From positions 166,429 to 230,428 of the forward strand of contig NZ_CANDNZ010000010.1 in NCBI RefSeq assembly GCF_947387555.1: 64,000 nt of DNA, given 5' to 3'. The translations under genes and the position numbers were made by a program. Numbering within the stretch: the first letter of the stretch is position 1; each line of letters begins with the position of its first letter. This document shows, piece after piece, positions 37,401-45,295 of this stretch. Source of the DNA: Thalassomonas sp. RHCl1. Lineage in GTDB: Bacteria; Pseudomonadota; Gammaproteobacteria; Enterobacterales; Alteromonadaceae. The notes under the pieces were generated by a model. It was not told the DNA's origin. It did no database searches and saw nothing but the letters and a program-made list of their open reading frames with translations.

Positions 37401-39983
37401 ACAACGCACCAAATCTCCCGTTTGATAAAGGGGTCCCTGGCTGTCGATGCCAGGGAAACCTTCAACAAATTTTTCCCGGGTTAACTCCGCCAGGTCCAGG
37501 TAACCCCGGGTTACCCCGCCGCCGCTGATATAAAGCTCACCGACACAACCTAACGGCTGGCGTTTTTTCTCTTCATTGAGCACATAAGCCCGGCTATTGG
37601 CAAGGGGCGTCCCTATAGGTACCCGGATATAGCTTTGCTCCTGACATAAGGCATGGGTCAGGCAACCGATTGTGGCTTCCGTTGGCCCGTAATGGTTAAT
37701 CACCTGGCAAGCCTGCTCCCGGTTAAGTTTGTCGACTTTTGACAATACCCGTCCAAGCAGGGCTTCACCGCCAAGGAATAAGAAACGACAGGGAAAGCCC
37801 TGTTCAAAAAGCATTTCATCATAGAGGGCATCGAAGTGGTTCGGGGTGATTTTCAGCACATCAATTGGCTGCTGATTTAAGTGCCGGGCAAACTGGTGAC
37901 TGTCCGAAGTCGCCAGCTCAGGCAAAAGATGCAGACAGCCGCCGCTGATAAACGCCAGATAGAGGGAAGTATTGCCTAAATCCGTGGCCAGGGAAGATAA
38001 GACCCCGTAGCTCATCCCCGGGGGCAGCTGATGCTTGTCTTTGATGCCAAAGGCATAATGCATTAAATTTTGATGTTCAACCATGACCCCTTTGGGTTGC
38101 CCGGTCGAGCCTGAGGTGTAAATTAAATAAGCCAGACACGACATGGTAAACCCCGCCGGACGCTCAAGATCGGCACAGGAAAAACCACTGATTTTCTGCT
38201 TATGCTCGCTGTTGTCCAGGGTGACAAAGGTCAGGGGAAAGTTCTGAAACAGCGGCAGGTATTGCGACTGGGTCAGCAGGTGCTGTATCTGCGAGTCCTG
38301 CACCATATAATCTAAGCGGGCCTGGGGGAAACTGGCATCTAAAGGCACATACATGGCCCCGGTTTTAAATACTGCCAGCACAGAAATAATCATCTCCACC
38401 GACGCCGTGGTACAAATCCCGACCCGGCTCTCCACCCCCACCCCTAAGGTGGTTAAATAATGCGCCAACTGATTGGCCTGCTGGTTAACTTCAGCAAAAC
38501 TCAGCTTATCTTGTCCGGCAACCAGGGCGGTATCGCCCGGATGCTGGCGGGCAAAAGCCTCAAAAAGCTCGGCAGCGGTTTTTTCGGCTCTTACGCTGCC
38601 CTCACAGGCAGTATAACTTTGCAGCCGGGTTAATTCTGACGGCGGCATATGATCTAAAGCAGACACTTGCTGCCCGGGATCCGATAACACCTGCTCCAGC
38701 AGGAAATCCAGCCGGTTAAGCAGTAACAGGGCTTCTTCATCGCTGAAATAGGCCAGGTTATAATCGAGCTGTAATTCCAGCTCCTGCTGCTCGCCAAATT
38801 CGATCAGATTGACCGACAACGGGATTTGTGAAAAGCCATGGCCGATAAAACGGCTTAAGGTTTCGCAGTCGTCATAGCGGGCATTGATATCAAGCTTTAA
38901 ATAATTAAAACAAAGATCAAACAGTTGCTGCTGACTTGAGCGGGAAAGTTTCAACTGGCGATTGAGGTGGCTGACGGGATACTTTTGATGACGAAAATCC
39001 TGCCGCTGTATTTTCCCTATGGCCCTGAGCAGCTCGGTGAAGGTAAGCTCACGACTTAGCGCCAAACGCAATGGACTCATGCTGGCAAACATACCGATAA
39101 TTTGTTTCTGTACCGCGCTGGTTCTGTTATGCACGGGTGTGCCTATCACTAAATCACTTTGACCGTAACATGAGGAAAAATAACTATAAAGCAGGCCGAG
39201 GAAGATCCCTTGGATACTGGTGTCCTGCTGCTGGCAAAAGTGCTGCAGCAGCCGGGATTTTTCCCGGGATAATAAGATATGCTGACGTTTACTCGGCACC
39301 ACCTGATCCGCAGCAAAACTGCCGCGATAATGTGCAGTAAATAACTGCTCGGGGATAGTTTGAAATTTGTCCAGCCAGTATTTTGCTGATTTACGATATG
39401 AGGCACTTTGCTGGTACTTGGCCTCCTGGGCAACAACATCGACAAAGTTCGGTATCGACAATATTTCGGACCAGGTTTGCTCGTCGGTCTCCTGCCCTAA
39501 AGCGGTATAAATTTCCCCCAGCTTCCTGATAATATGGCTGGTGGCCCAGCCATCCACAACCAGATGATGCCCTAAGGTTACAAACCAGTGTTCATTTTCC
39601 GACAGGGTGATAATCTGCCCGGTAAAAAGTGGCCCTTTGCTTAAGTCGAACTTAGTGGCAAACAACAGTTTAAGGTGTGCTTTTGCTTCGGCTTCGGGAT
39701 CCCTGCTATCGGAAAAATCCACCCGGGCTAAGTGTGCATCACAAGTTGCAGCAAGCTTTTGCTCCGGCCATTCTTGAGTATGTTCAAAGTAAAGGCGAAA
39801 GATATCCGCCGCCTGGCTTAATTTTTGATACGCCAGCTGCAGACGAGCAATATCGATTTTTCCGGCTAAGCGGGTATAACCACAAATATTATACAACGGG
39901 CAATCGGGCAATTGCTGCTGATGAAAAAACACATCTAACTGAGGAAATGTTAGCGAATAGGATGTCAATGCTGTAGTTTGCAA
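25494..39983 (-). CDS. NRPS, starter module to internal FkbH-type glycerate module (assembly modules 1-4)
   Basis: 4829 residues. Approximate order: starter-type C (8-430, HHLVVDGW near 141), A1 (470-970), PCP1 (LGGDS near 1018), E (1075-1500, HHLIVDGVSW); C2 (1530-1960, DCL type with YPATAMQQGLIF and HHALTDGW), A2 (1990-2490), PCP2 (near 2537); C3 (2595-3030), A3 (3055-3570), PCP3 (near 3617); C4 (3680-4110, HHIIADGWS), FkbH-like domain (4120-4645, HAD motif LDCDNTLWQG near 4321), PCP4 (LGGNS near 4764). Codes: A1 DLTKFGHIGK (Asp), A2 DFWNIGMVHK (Thr, exact classic code), A3 DIETIGTVIK (unassigned). A starter C before Asp suggests N-acylation; E gives D-Asp, which suits the DCL domain. FkbH domains load a glyceryl group from 1,3-bisphosphoglycerate onto a carrier protein. 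The TTG start has AAGGAG 8 bases upstream. This is the first gene of the operon. Confidence 0.92.
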   Translation of the reverse strand: MQTTALTSYSLTFPQLDVFFHQQQLPDCPLYNICGYTRLAGKIDIARLQLAYQKLSQAADIFRLYFEHTQEWPEQKLAATCDAHLARVDFSDSRDPEAEAKAHLKLLFATKFDLSKGPLFTGQIITLSENEHWFVTLGHHLVVDGWATSHIIRKLGEIYTALGQETDEQTWSEILSIPNFVDVVAQEAKYQQSASYRKSAKYWLDKFQTIPEQLFTAHYRGSFAADQVVPSKRQHILLSREKSRLLQHFCQQQDTSIQGIFLGLLYSYFSSCYGQSDLVIGTPVHNRTSAVQKQIIGMFASMSPLRLALSRELTFTELLRAIGKIQRQDFRHQKYPVSHLNRQLKLSRSSQQQLFDLCFNYLKLDINARYDDCETLSRFIGHGFSQIPLSVNLIEFGEQQELELQLDYNLAYFSDEEALLLLNRLDFLLEQVLSDPGQQVSALDHMPPSELTRLQSYTACEGSVRAEKTAAELFEAFARQHPGDTALVAGQDKLSFAEVNQQANQLAHYLTTLGVGVESRVGICTTASVEMIISVLAVFKTGAMYVPLDASFPQARLDYMVQDSQIQHLLTQSQYLPLFQNFPLTFVTLDNSEHKQKISGFSCADLERPAGFTMSCLAYLIYTSGSTGQPKGVMVEHQNLMHYAFGIKDKHQLPPGMSYGVLSSLATDLGNTSLYLAFISGGCLHLLPELATSDSHQFARHLNQQPIDVLKITPNHFDALYDEMLFEQGFPCRFLFLGGEALLGRVLSKVDKLNREQACQVINHYGPTEATIGCLTHALCQEQSYIRVPIGTPLANSRAYVLNEEKKRQPLGCVGELYISGGGVTRGYLDLAELTREKFVEGFPGIDSQGPLYQTGDLVRCLSNGEIEFIGRNDDQVKIRGYRVELGEIEARLTRLKTIEAAVVQLQQDDFGARHLVAFVTMSSAAGSDIKLKELRLELAKFLPAHMVPEQLMVLERFPLMVNGKIDRKALPKLDNQISDDYLAPQGEAETCLVQVCAELLSVPEQELSTGANFFALGGDSIISIQLVSRMRQAGWTLTGKDILDAPRIKDLALLLTPLADKETVAEQGPVEGDLPLLPIQHLFFGDETQLHHYNQSVLLAIPATFTPKHAKIFIEHLYQRHDALRLAFSAKQGQWQASHHDFTRDMLEQSVEVITLAEEDFSALGEVADRIQASLSLEAGGLFKAAYFINHSGETRLLLVCHHLIVDGVSWRVILEDLERISAQLEQNQAPALAAKTSSFKEWGEFLQAYAKSEQLLDEREYWLNQGADLPVKPPQVEKEVNFTTLNFSLDEQLTEHLLHHAGQAYRTQVNELLLAALLKAHCQWSEQLSLTLDLEGHGREIQDTGLDLSQTMGWFTSLYPLKLATDTLDWRTVITRVKETYRRVPHHGLGFGVLKYLVQDSELAKQPRPELVFNYLGQFDQVVNCGHKFSLLNENKGRSISPKRRPHHNLTLNAMVNNACLHFDLTFDNQHYDGDAMAQLVQIYSEELSCLVAHCLSDDSGWRTLSDFPLANVTTGQLDSWQSSYPIQDLYPATAMQQGLIFHSEQDKSAYATQKLLTLNGSIELVYFRQAWQQLIDDHAVFRTIFVGQDLGMQQLVLTHADLPWFEQDLSHLDEAEQQAVIARFIQEDKQQGFDKTRAPLMRISIWYLGKQTYQVLWSSHHALTDGWCNPLIFSEVMASYQRLCRGEALVASNSRPYRDYIVWLLQQDSIGAQAFWQQELAALEGPTPLPSARDAGNSPGCDELSLSLTREQTGQLSEFARSNKVTLSIVLQGAWAYLLSAYSREKSVVFGTTVSGRPAQINDVDKMIGLFINTIPVRIDLDKEQDLQAWLKDIHQGQHQRESHSFLPLTEIQQASGFAPGTPLFNSLFVFENYPVAALSEHVSGKKDITLSSAQSFESSNYQLTLVAQLEQALTLKLTYLKQAFGPAMAQQLLRHYQEILMAMPAMADKPLGALALLSAQETRNLTRELNSRQESFAANTCLHRIFEQQATLFADNTALSYEQQQLDYEILNRQANQLARYLRDVGVETETLVGICLDRSAQMLVAILAILKAGGAYVPLDPSNPRERLDYIIEDSGINYLLTDSGQGLACDNLSRINLDETGLQVKLRTYPTDNLPELAEQNGENLAYVIYTSGSTGRPKGVLVEHRQVIRLFKASEQHFHFNDDDVWSMCHSYAFDFSVWEIWGALLHGGRLVVIPQRVSRAYDELYQLLIAEKVTVLNQTPSAFSQLSLVDEEVGGELSLRSVIFGGEALNLNSLKPWVARHGDSAPELINMYGITETTVHVTYRRILASDIEENQGSLIGRPIADLSLYLLDEALRPVPVGACGEIFVGGDGVSRGYLNRDELTQERFIINPYNRDERLYRTGDLARFLGNMEMEYLGRIDDQVKIRGFRIELGEIEQQLLNLEPLQSALVCVHGQEQKSLVAYVVLNESAGVLPQDEVIKQLRQELSGLLPEYMLPSFFVVLDEFPLTTNGKVDKKALPEPDKSQLAQDFIAPVNPIEIKLAKIWGQLLQVAAEEIGTNANFFELGGHSLLSLRLVAEIKQSFGAELAIRDIFENTRLAQLAQVIADSAEQGRGLQITPVTSPDNRFVLSFAQQRLWFIDAMDGGSAHYNMSGTLDLSGSLDIKALEQAFATIVERHQSLRTCITRDEHDQVVQQIRPVAGFSLSRVDLSSLDEPEQSRLLEQEITLAATKVFDLQRDFMLRVQLVSLSSQQHMLVVTMHHIASDGWSMSVLIKELSALYSAYRQGEDNPLPMLTLQYTDYAHWQRQYLQGDVLEQQLLYWEQQLVDLPVVHGLPLDYPRGEMQTFNGKTLDTILSRETLSGLKALCQEQGATLFMGLHAAFSLLLARYSNETDIVMGSPVANREQAEIADLIGFFVNTLVLRCDLSQQPGFSDLLEQSKQNLLDAYAHQQVPFEQLVERLQPERSLQHNPLFQVMLVLQNNEEQELVLPGLELNMRPGARDIAKYDLTLTVSEKPQGLALAWEYNTDLFQQASIARMAEHFQHLVDAILARPQTNVFKLPLLSEDEAEQALLAARQAPESREALCVHEIFQHRVEKSPQAIALELADQRISYQALNIRANRLARYLMENRQVKPDTLVGICIEPSVDMVVGILAILKAGGAYVPLDPAYPEARLSHMLSDAALETVLTHSYLQTPVTQAQALCLDEEGFLTGLEHYCDEDIPVLATGVAPEHLAYVIYTSGSTGLPKGVMISHDNWQAYSRSVSRDYGLKAQEKVLQFSSISFDILVEELSLSLLHGNTLVLPPSADVPSVAEFWQRLDKHRVTIATLPTAYWHQLCLDDQLAESLKTTALELVIVGGEAISARHLGRWQQASGDNIRLLNTYGPTETTVIASYADVSTLAPNTSMIPIGRASQDSRLLVLDQYLAPVPDGVAGELYIAGEGLARGYLNQAELTEQAFVSLKTGDKGETPLRLYKSGDLVRRLADGNLAFLGRIDHQVKIRGFRIELGEIEHALKAQAQVKDVIVLAKEDDNGNKRLIAYLVSDQTQVLVQEENNEQRREFIEALRQNLSQKLPEYMVPAAFVLLEALPLTANGKVDKKALPEADMSLGQETYVAPNNDKEVRLAAIWQELLGLERVGVTDNFFDLGGHSLLATQLSAKIRYEFDVEINLAVIFKQQTIRLLARSLETSKTSLLPKLVKAPQGQEYRLSFAQQGFWLAEQMTGANSAYNMPAAIKLGGEVNQAALKQTYRALVARHDVFRSAFVINHRGEAVQKLCAMDELALEIEVVPVDEQELTAAMQAHATASFDLAKPPLFKLQLLALSNGEFILLAKLHHIIADGWSVALLIKEFNRLYLAYSREEIPELTPLDYQYQDYSAWQHQCFSEPLSESGGEMLDYWSGHLSDAPRSLPLALDFLADDEKPSLRKTGSLRLTREQSEQLQAFARGENATLFSVLLAGLNTLMAKWTGEQDVVIGTVVAGRHQVELASVIGCFINVLTLRTRLNPQQQLIDIVRHTNEVVVNGLANQDLPFDLLVEHINPERTGSQNPFNNVSLRLQNIKEENLSLDGLAMENLEQDLSAGGTQLDLMFEAIERPEGLELVVQYEGKYFSEQTIALLLANYQDILSVMVTQHALSLDELSLSTSLAEQMQRSAQLFPQFYLAASFTAEPIKEPLMFWGKEFNQALKVDFAPYNQVFQELLNPDSELVKISHGCGAILFRWQDWLGASGDELALNASHFFGALQQALSRISSPLILMVCPASSALLEDLEFVEQCLALEAKLAELAQAQPMLDLILPADVFEAYPVSQTLDAFMEQEASIPYTPEAYTAMATALYRRFSCQGRRPYKVIVLDCDNTLWQGVCGEVGALGVEISGPYLALQQFMLEQYHQGVVLCLNSKNNPEDVQQVFDQHPDMLLTMEHIVLAKVNWHAKSENIREIAAELNLGLDSFIFIDDDTMQCAEVRSRVPQVLTLQLPADTGRIEQFLAHSWAFDRVTSSGMGAERSRYYKADQQRQQLQQSHFDLSEFLESLELNIEIQQIGERHIPRASELSLRTNQFNLTTRRHSEGQIRDFIAKGQLGWNVSVSDRFGDYGDVGLLLAQVDQQSLKVTDFMLSCRAMGRGVEHAMVRHLASVAKRLSLVSVDLLYHQSKKNLPALNFLQTLGIEGGGAELESWSLTTAMAEQVDYLQASGQQDNSAESGADKAGADKPAEKAATAGSAMPEVVIDYQGIANSLADISAIQARVEQFALSINRAVGVFAEFVPPVTEVEQKLCQLWQNLLGLEQVGIKDNFFELGGNSLQATRLIAQINETFNIVLLLDQVFKAQSIEMLAGIIEQQLLILSVQSADDGTLSEDEMELTI

Positions 39984-39997
39984 AAGAGGCTCTCCTT
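39981..39997 (-). promoter_or_regulatory. Shine-Dalgarno and TTG start of the first NRPS gene
   Basis: On the minus strand AAGGAG (39997-39992) is followed by 8 bases and then TTG (39983-39981). The spacing is optimal, and there is no better ATG nearby. A decayed upstream copy keeps the same arrangement, supporting TTG as the true start. Confidence 0.7.
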
Positions 39998-40153
39998 ACT
40001 TCTTGCAAATGGATCTCATCACTCTTTTTACCGGCTGTGCTTAAATAACCCATAAGCCTAACCAGAGCATAGAGATTTCTTATTATTGAATTTTTTTGTT
40101 AAATATTTTTTACCGGCTCACTGTTATCATGATTCGATTCAATTAAATAATGA

Positions 40154-40333
40154 CTAAGCAAACCCGGAAATATTTCCAGAATAAAGTAAAAACTTAGGCC
40201 TGTTCGTCAGGCTGGTTTTTACCGGGTTGGACCCTAACAGATTAAAACGTGGACAACCGGGCAAGGATTGCGAATACAACCCATTCCCGAAGGTAAATGA
40301 CAAGGTATAGGACATCAGTAAATCTGAGAACAA
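40154..40333 (-). pseudogene. Decayed duplicate of the 5' end of the first NRPS gene
   Basis: An open frame of 59 codons starts with TTG at 40333, 7 bases after AAGGAG, in the same context (AGTAAGGAGA) as the NRPS start about 350 bases downstream. Residues 1-13 align without gaps to the NRPS N-terminus, with M1, L6, S8, Y9, L11 and F13 identical (SYTLSF versus SYSLTF). After one gap, QSLPGCPRFNLLG matches QQLPDCPLYNICG. Beyond this the similarity stops and the frame ends at TAG. It looks like a relic of a duplicated starter condensation domain, or a short leader peptide derived from one. It is unlikely to encode an enzyme. Confidence 0.55.
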
Positions 40334-40530
40334 AATGCGTCTCCTTACTACTCTAAACTGGTCTTTATGGCGCGCTGAAAGTCTGATATTTGACAAAAGA
40401 ACTTCTACGCCAGACTGATTGTTATTTTTATTTTTATTGCCTGGATAAGCAGCGGACGAGATGGAAAGGTCGACATTTGATTTGACTCTTCCATGAGGTA
40501 CAGCAAGCTAAAGCAACTTCCAGTGTTCAA

Positions 40531-40554
40531 TTGTAATGTAAGATTTTATTACAA
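40531..40554. promoter_or_regulatory. Inverted repeat, possible operator for the NRPS operon
   Basis: TTGTAAT and ATTACAA are perfect 7-bp arms 10 bases apart, about one helical turn between half sites, as expected for a dimeric regulator. No regulator gene lies nearby to pair it with. Confidence 0.3.
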
Positions 40555-40790
40555 CTATTTATGCGATAGTTAACAGCAAAATAACAAAACTGTCAATATC
40601 TATTCGATTCCTGTCGATATTGCAGCAAATTTAAAAATTATCTTGAGTAAAGATATCGCTACAATGCATCGGAATTACAGGTCTGGAAAGAGCAAACACT
40701 GGCCCGTCAGAGCCAGAGATTACTTATTGATGGTTATACTCGCGGGCCAGGCAGCAGACAGGATAATAACCCCCGGCCGGTTAACCTAGG

Positions 40791-41303
40791 CTAGGCTAAC
40801 TTTCTTTCAAACAGGTTAATTTCTTCATCGCTGCCGGGCAAAGTGATCAGCCCCTGAAAGTTAAATGCCAGGCGTTTAAGTAAATTTACCGAAGCACTGT
40901 TATCGACACTGGTAATAGCTTGTAGCACAGCTAAGTTAAGCTGTTCCCTGGCGTGCTTTATCACGGCCTCCACCGATTCAAGACCAAATCCCTGGCGGCA
41001 ATGCTCGGTTAAAATCGCATAGCCGACTTCCGGATGTTCAACACCGGGGCGTTTGATTAATCCCGACAGGCCTATGGCTTGCCCGGTATCTTTGCGCTCA
41101 ATGCAATAGAGGCTAAACCCCAGTTCCTGCTGCATCGCCAGCGGCCCGGATTTCAGGTAATTTTCAGCATCATCAAGGGTGCGAATTTGCTTATCGCCGA
41201 TATTTTCCAGATAGGCAGGTTCATTCATCAGGGTTAACATCAGGGAAGCGTCCTCCAGGTTAACCACACGTAACACCAGACGCGAACTTTCGGTGATGAT
41301 CAT
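40791..41303 (-). CDS. GNAT-family N-acetyltransferase (RimJ/RimL type)
   Basis: A 170-residue protein covering a complete GNAT fold of the RimJ/RimL group. The N-terminal SSRLVLR strand and VVNLEDA segment are typical. The core has the EVGYAILTEHCRQGFGLESVEAVI acetyl-CoA-binding region, broken here as EVGYAILTEHCR then QGFGLESVEAVI, followed by a N-x-x-S-x-x-L-L-K-R-L-A-F motif near the end. These enzymes acetylate amino groups of proteins or small molecules with acetyl-CoA; the substrate is unknown. A strong AAGGAG lies 6 bases before the ATG. It is downstream of murA on the same strand but separated by murA's terminator, so it is probably transcribed on its own. Confidence 0.82.
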   Translation of the reverse strand: MIITESSRLVLRVVNLEDASLMLTLMNEPAYLENIGDKQIRTLDDAENYLKSGPLAMQQELGFSLYCIERKDTGQAIGLSGLIKRPGVEHPEVGYAILTEHCRQGFGLESVEAVIKHAREQLNLAVLQAITSVDNSASVNLLKRLAFNFQGLITLPGSDEEINLFERKLA

Positions 41304-41368
41304 TATTGCTCCTTTTCTAACCTTTATTTACAGCCTTGAAGTTATATCATGCTTCGCTGCGCAGATAC

Positions 41369-41392
41369 AAAAAACCCCGGCAATTGCCGGGG
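41369..41392 (-). terminator. Intrinsic terminator of the mla-murA operon
   Basis: A perfect palindromic stem CCCCGGCAATTGCCGGGG (41375-41392) is followed on the minus strand by six T. It lies 38 bases after the murA stop. Confidence 0.88.
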
Positions 41393-41429
41393 CCGATATC
41401 GTCAGGGGCTTAACCTGGCCAAGCCTGGA

Positions 41430-42976
<1,547 letters not shown>

Positions 42977-42985
42977 GGTTTTCTC

Positions 42986-43288
42986 CTAACACTCTGTAAT
43001 GGGTAAAAAATGATCGACACCGCTGAGTTTGGCTAATTTAAGCAAATCTTCCGGCAGGTGTGTTAACTCAACTTTTTTATGGGCTTTTTCCGCCTGCTCA
43101 ACCAAAGCCAGCAGCCAGGCAAGGCCCGCAGTATCGACACCGTTAACGGCTTTTAAATTCAATACCGCACGATCATTTTTTAATAGTTTTTTAATAGTAT
43201 TATCGGCTAAAGTCGGCACTGTATGACGGGTAAATTCCCCGGACAAAGTACCGCCCTCGTCCGATAGGGCAAATTCAATCTGGCTCAC
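42986..43288 (-). CDS. mlaB: MlaB, STAS-domain subunit of the Mla phospholipid transporter
   Basis: A 100-residue STAS domain protein (NLKAVNGVDTAGLAWLLAL is the characteristic loop and helix). In the inner-membrane MlaFEDB complex it binds the ATPase MlaF and stabilises it. The start is GTG, with AAGG lying within the last codons of mlaC, so translation is probably coupled. It is the fifth gene of the mla operon. Confidence 0.93.
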   Translation of the reverse strand: MSQIEFALSDEGGTLSGEFTRHTVPTLADNTIKKLLKNDRAVLNLKAVNGVDTAGLAWLLALVEQAEKAHKKVELTHLPEDLLKLAKLSGVDHFLPITEC

Positions 43289-43291
43289 AGG

Positions 43292-43945
43292 TTAACCTTG
43301 CTCTGATTTAAAGACAATATTACGCTGGCTTTTTTCTTTTAGCATTTGCGTGACATAGGGCAGCCCCTTCTGACGGATCAGGCTGCTAAGCTCCGCCTGT
43401 TTGCTGTCAAGCAGGCTCACCCCTTCCGCCACCATATCAAAGGCTTTCCATTCGTTGGTTTTGCGGCTTTTACGTACCTTAAAGGAAATATCGATCGGAT
43501 CGCGCCCCGGTTCTATCACCTGGGTATTTACGGCAACGATCTTCTTTTTCCCCAAAGGTCTGCCCGGTTCAAACTCAACCTTTTGCTTGTTATACAAGGT
43601 AAAAACCTGGGCATAGGAAGTCACTAAATATTCCTTAAAAGCCGGCACAAATTCCGCGCGGTCCTTTTTGCTGGTTTTAGCGAAATGCTTGCCGATCACT
43701 TTGCCGGCAGCATATTTATAATTGATATAAGGCATCAATTCTTCACGTACGATAGATTTCAGCAGGTTCGGATCTTTTCTTATTTGCGTCTGCTCGTCGG
43801 CAAAACGCTTAAAGGTGATCTCAGCCACTTGCTGGATCATTTTATAGGGATCTTTTTTATCTACCTGACCACTGTTTGCATGGGCACTGACACTAAGCCC
43901 GACAGCCATTGCCAGCATGGGAAGTAACGCGAAAAATTTTTTCAT
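43292..43945 (-). CDS. mlaC: MlaC, periplasmic phospholipid carrier
   Basis: 217 residues from the ATG at 43945, which is preceded by AGGA and begins a clear signal peptide (MKKFFALLPMLAMAVG, cleavage near AHA). Longer upstream frames overlap mlaD and lack a ribosome-binding site. The mature protein belongs to the MlaC/Ttg2 toluene-tolerance family; it shuttles phospholipids between the outer-membrane MlaA-porin complex and the inner-membrane MlaFEDB complex, keeping the outer leaflet free of phospholipid. No outer-membrane partner MlaA is present in the window. Confidence 0.94.
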   Translation of the reverse strand: MKKFFALLPMLAMAVGLSVSAHANSGQVDKKDPYKMIQQVAEITFKRFADEQTQIRKDPNLLKSIVREELMPYINYKYAAGKVIGKHFAKTSKKDRAEFVPAFKEYLVTSYAQVFTLYNKQKVEFEPGRPLGKKKIVAVNTQVIEPGRDPIDISFKVRKSRKTNEWKAFDMVAEGVSLLDSKQAELSSLIRQKGLPYVTQMLKEKSQRNIVFKSEQG

Positions 43946-43952
43946 AATAATC

Positions 43953-44423
43953 CTAGTCATCACTGCCCTGACTAAACAAGAACTGACCAATCAGCTCTTC
44001 AAGTACCAGGGCCGGTTTAGTATCTTCAATAAAGTCACCGGGTAACAAAGTCTCTACCGATTCATCCATAAAGCCCGGATGTAAACCGATAAACTGCTCC
44101 CCCAAAAGACCGGCGGTAAGAATGGAGACCGAGGTTGCTTCGGAGAAATTCTTATACTGGGCATAAATATTAAGTGTCACCACAGGCGTATAATCTTCTT
44201 CATCCAAAACAATATTACTGACCCGGCCAACCACTACGCCGCCAACTTTGATCGGAGAGCGTACTTTCAGGCCCCCGATATTATCAAATTTAGCGTATAG
44301 ATCATATGTTTCGCCATTGCCGGAAATACCGCTGTCCGCCACTTTTAACGACAAAACCAATATCGCCACTATGCCCAGGGCCACGAAAAAGCCCACCATT
44401 AACTCTATTTTTTTTGACACCAT
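43953..44423 (-). CDS. mlaD: MlaD, MCE-domain subunit of the Mla transporter
   Basis: About 156 residues from the ATG at 44423 (MVSKKIELMVGFFVALG); an in-frame GTG three codons earlier is possible. One N-terminal membrane helix anchors a single MCE domain (IGGLKVRSPIKVGGVVVG, then the LGEQFIGLHPG-type segment). MlaD forms a hexameric ring facing the periplasm that binds phospholipid and docks MlaC. It is followed directly by mlaC. Confidence 0.93.
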   Translation of the reverse strand: MVSKKIELMVGFFVALGIVAILVLSLKVADSGISGNGETYDLYAKFDNIGGLKVRSPIKVGGVVVGRVSNIVLDEEDYTPVVTLNIYAQYKNFSEATSVSILTAGLLGEQFIGLHPGFMDESVETLLPGDFIEDTKPALVLEELIGQFLFSQGSDD

Positions 44424-44518
44424 GTCATCCACCCAAATTCTTTTAACAATAAACCAAAAGTTTTTCTAAAAATTCATCAACTCAAGCCAGTGCTCTTCAA
44501 ATAAGCATCAAGCGACCA

Positions 44519-45295
44519 TTAACCTGCAAACATCAGCGCCGTCAGGATAAAATCTAAGCCCAACACCACTAAAGAAGACTGCACTACGGTTGCGGTTGTC
44601 GCCCGGCTGATCCCTTCAGAGGTCGGGTCACAGCTATACCCTTTATAAACCGCAATCCAGGTCACAACAAAAGCAAAAAACAGGCTTTTAATCACCCCGT
44701 TTAATATATCTCCCTGAAAGTCCACCTGCGCCTGCATCACAGACCAGAAAGTACCGCCATCTACGCCGAGCCAGTCAACACCGACTAAATGGGCGCCTAA
44801 AATGCCGACCATAGAGAAGATCGCCGCCAATAACGGCAGACTGATAAAGCCCGCCCAAAAGCGCGGTGCAATCACCCGGCGCAGCGGATCAACCGCCATC
44901 ATTTCCAAACTGGATAACTGCTCGGTCGCTTTCATCAAACCGATTTCCGCGGTCAGCGCCGAACCAGCCCGGCCGGCAAACAGCAGCGCCGACACTACAG
45001 GTCCAAGTTCCCGCAACAAGGACAAGGCCACCATAGGCCCCAAACTTGCCTCGGCGCCGTAACCCACCAGTATGGTGTAGCCCTGCAGCGCCAGTACCAT
45101 ACCGATAAAAGTCCCGGAGACCAGGATTATAATCAGTGACTGTACCCCGACGGCGTACAACTGGGTCAGCAGCAAGGGCAAACCTTTTCTGACATTTGGT
45201 CTGTGCATCAAGGCCGAGGTAAGCATGATCACTGCCCGACCTAAGCCACTGATAAGGTTTACCGTTTGTTGTCCTAAAAAATGTATTTGTTTCAT
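44519..45295 (-). CDS. mlaE: MlaE, permease of the Mla transporter
   Basis: 258 residues with about five to six membrane helices and the MlaE/YrbE motifs ([19 protein letters not shown] region and [20 protein letters not shown], each a family signature). It forms the inner-membrane channel dimer for phospholipid movement, driven by MlaF. Its ATG overlaps the mlaF stop by one base (TAATG), so the two are translationally coupled. Confidence 0.95.
   Translation of the reverse strand: MKQIHFLGQQTVNLISGLGRAVIMLTSALMHRPNVRKGLPLLLTQLYAVGVQSLIIILVSGTFIGMVLALQGYTILVGYGAEASLGPMVALSLLRELGPVVSALLFAGRAGSALTAEIGLMKATEQLSSLEMMAVDPLRRVIAPRFWAGFISLPLLAAIFSMVGILGAHLVGVDWLGVDGGTFWSVMQAQVDFQGDILNGVIKSLFFAFVVTWIAVYKGYSCDPTSEGISRATTATVVQSSLVVLGLDFILTALMFAG

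Larger units (their letters stand above)
39984..40790. other. Upstream region of the NRPS operon
   Basis: Besides the decayed NRPS start at 40154-40333, it holds an inverted repeat TTGTAAT-N10-ATTACAA (40531-40554) within an AT-rich stretch, a plausible regulator-binding site. The NRPS operon promoter should lie here on the minus strand. No other gene is supported. Confidence 0.4.
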
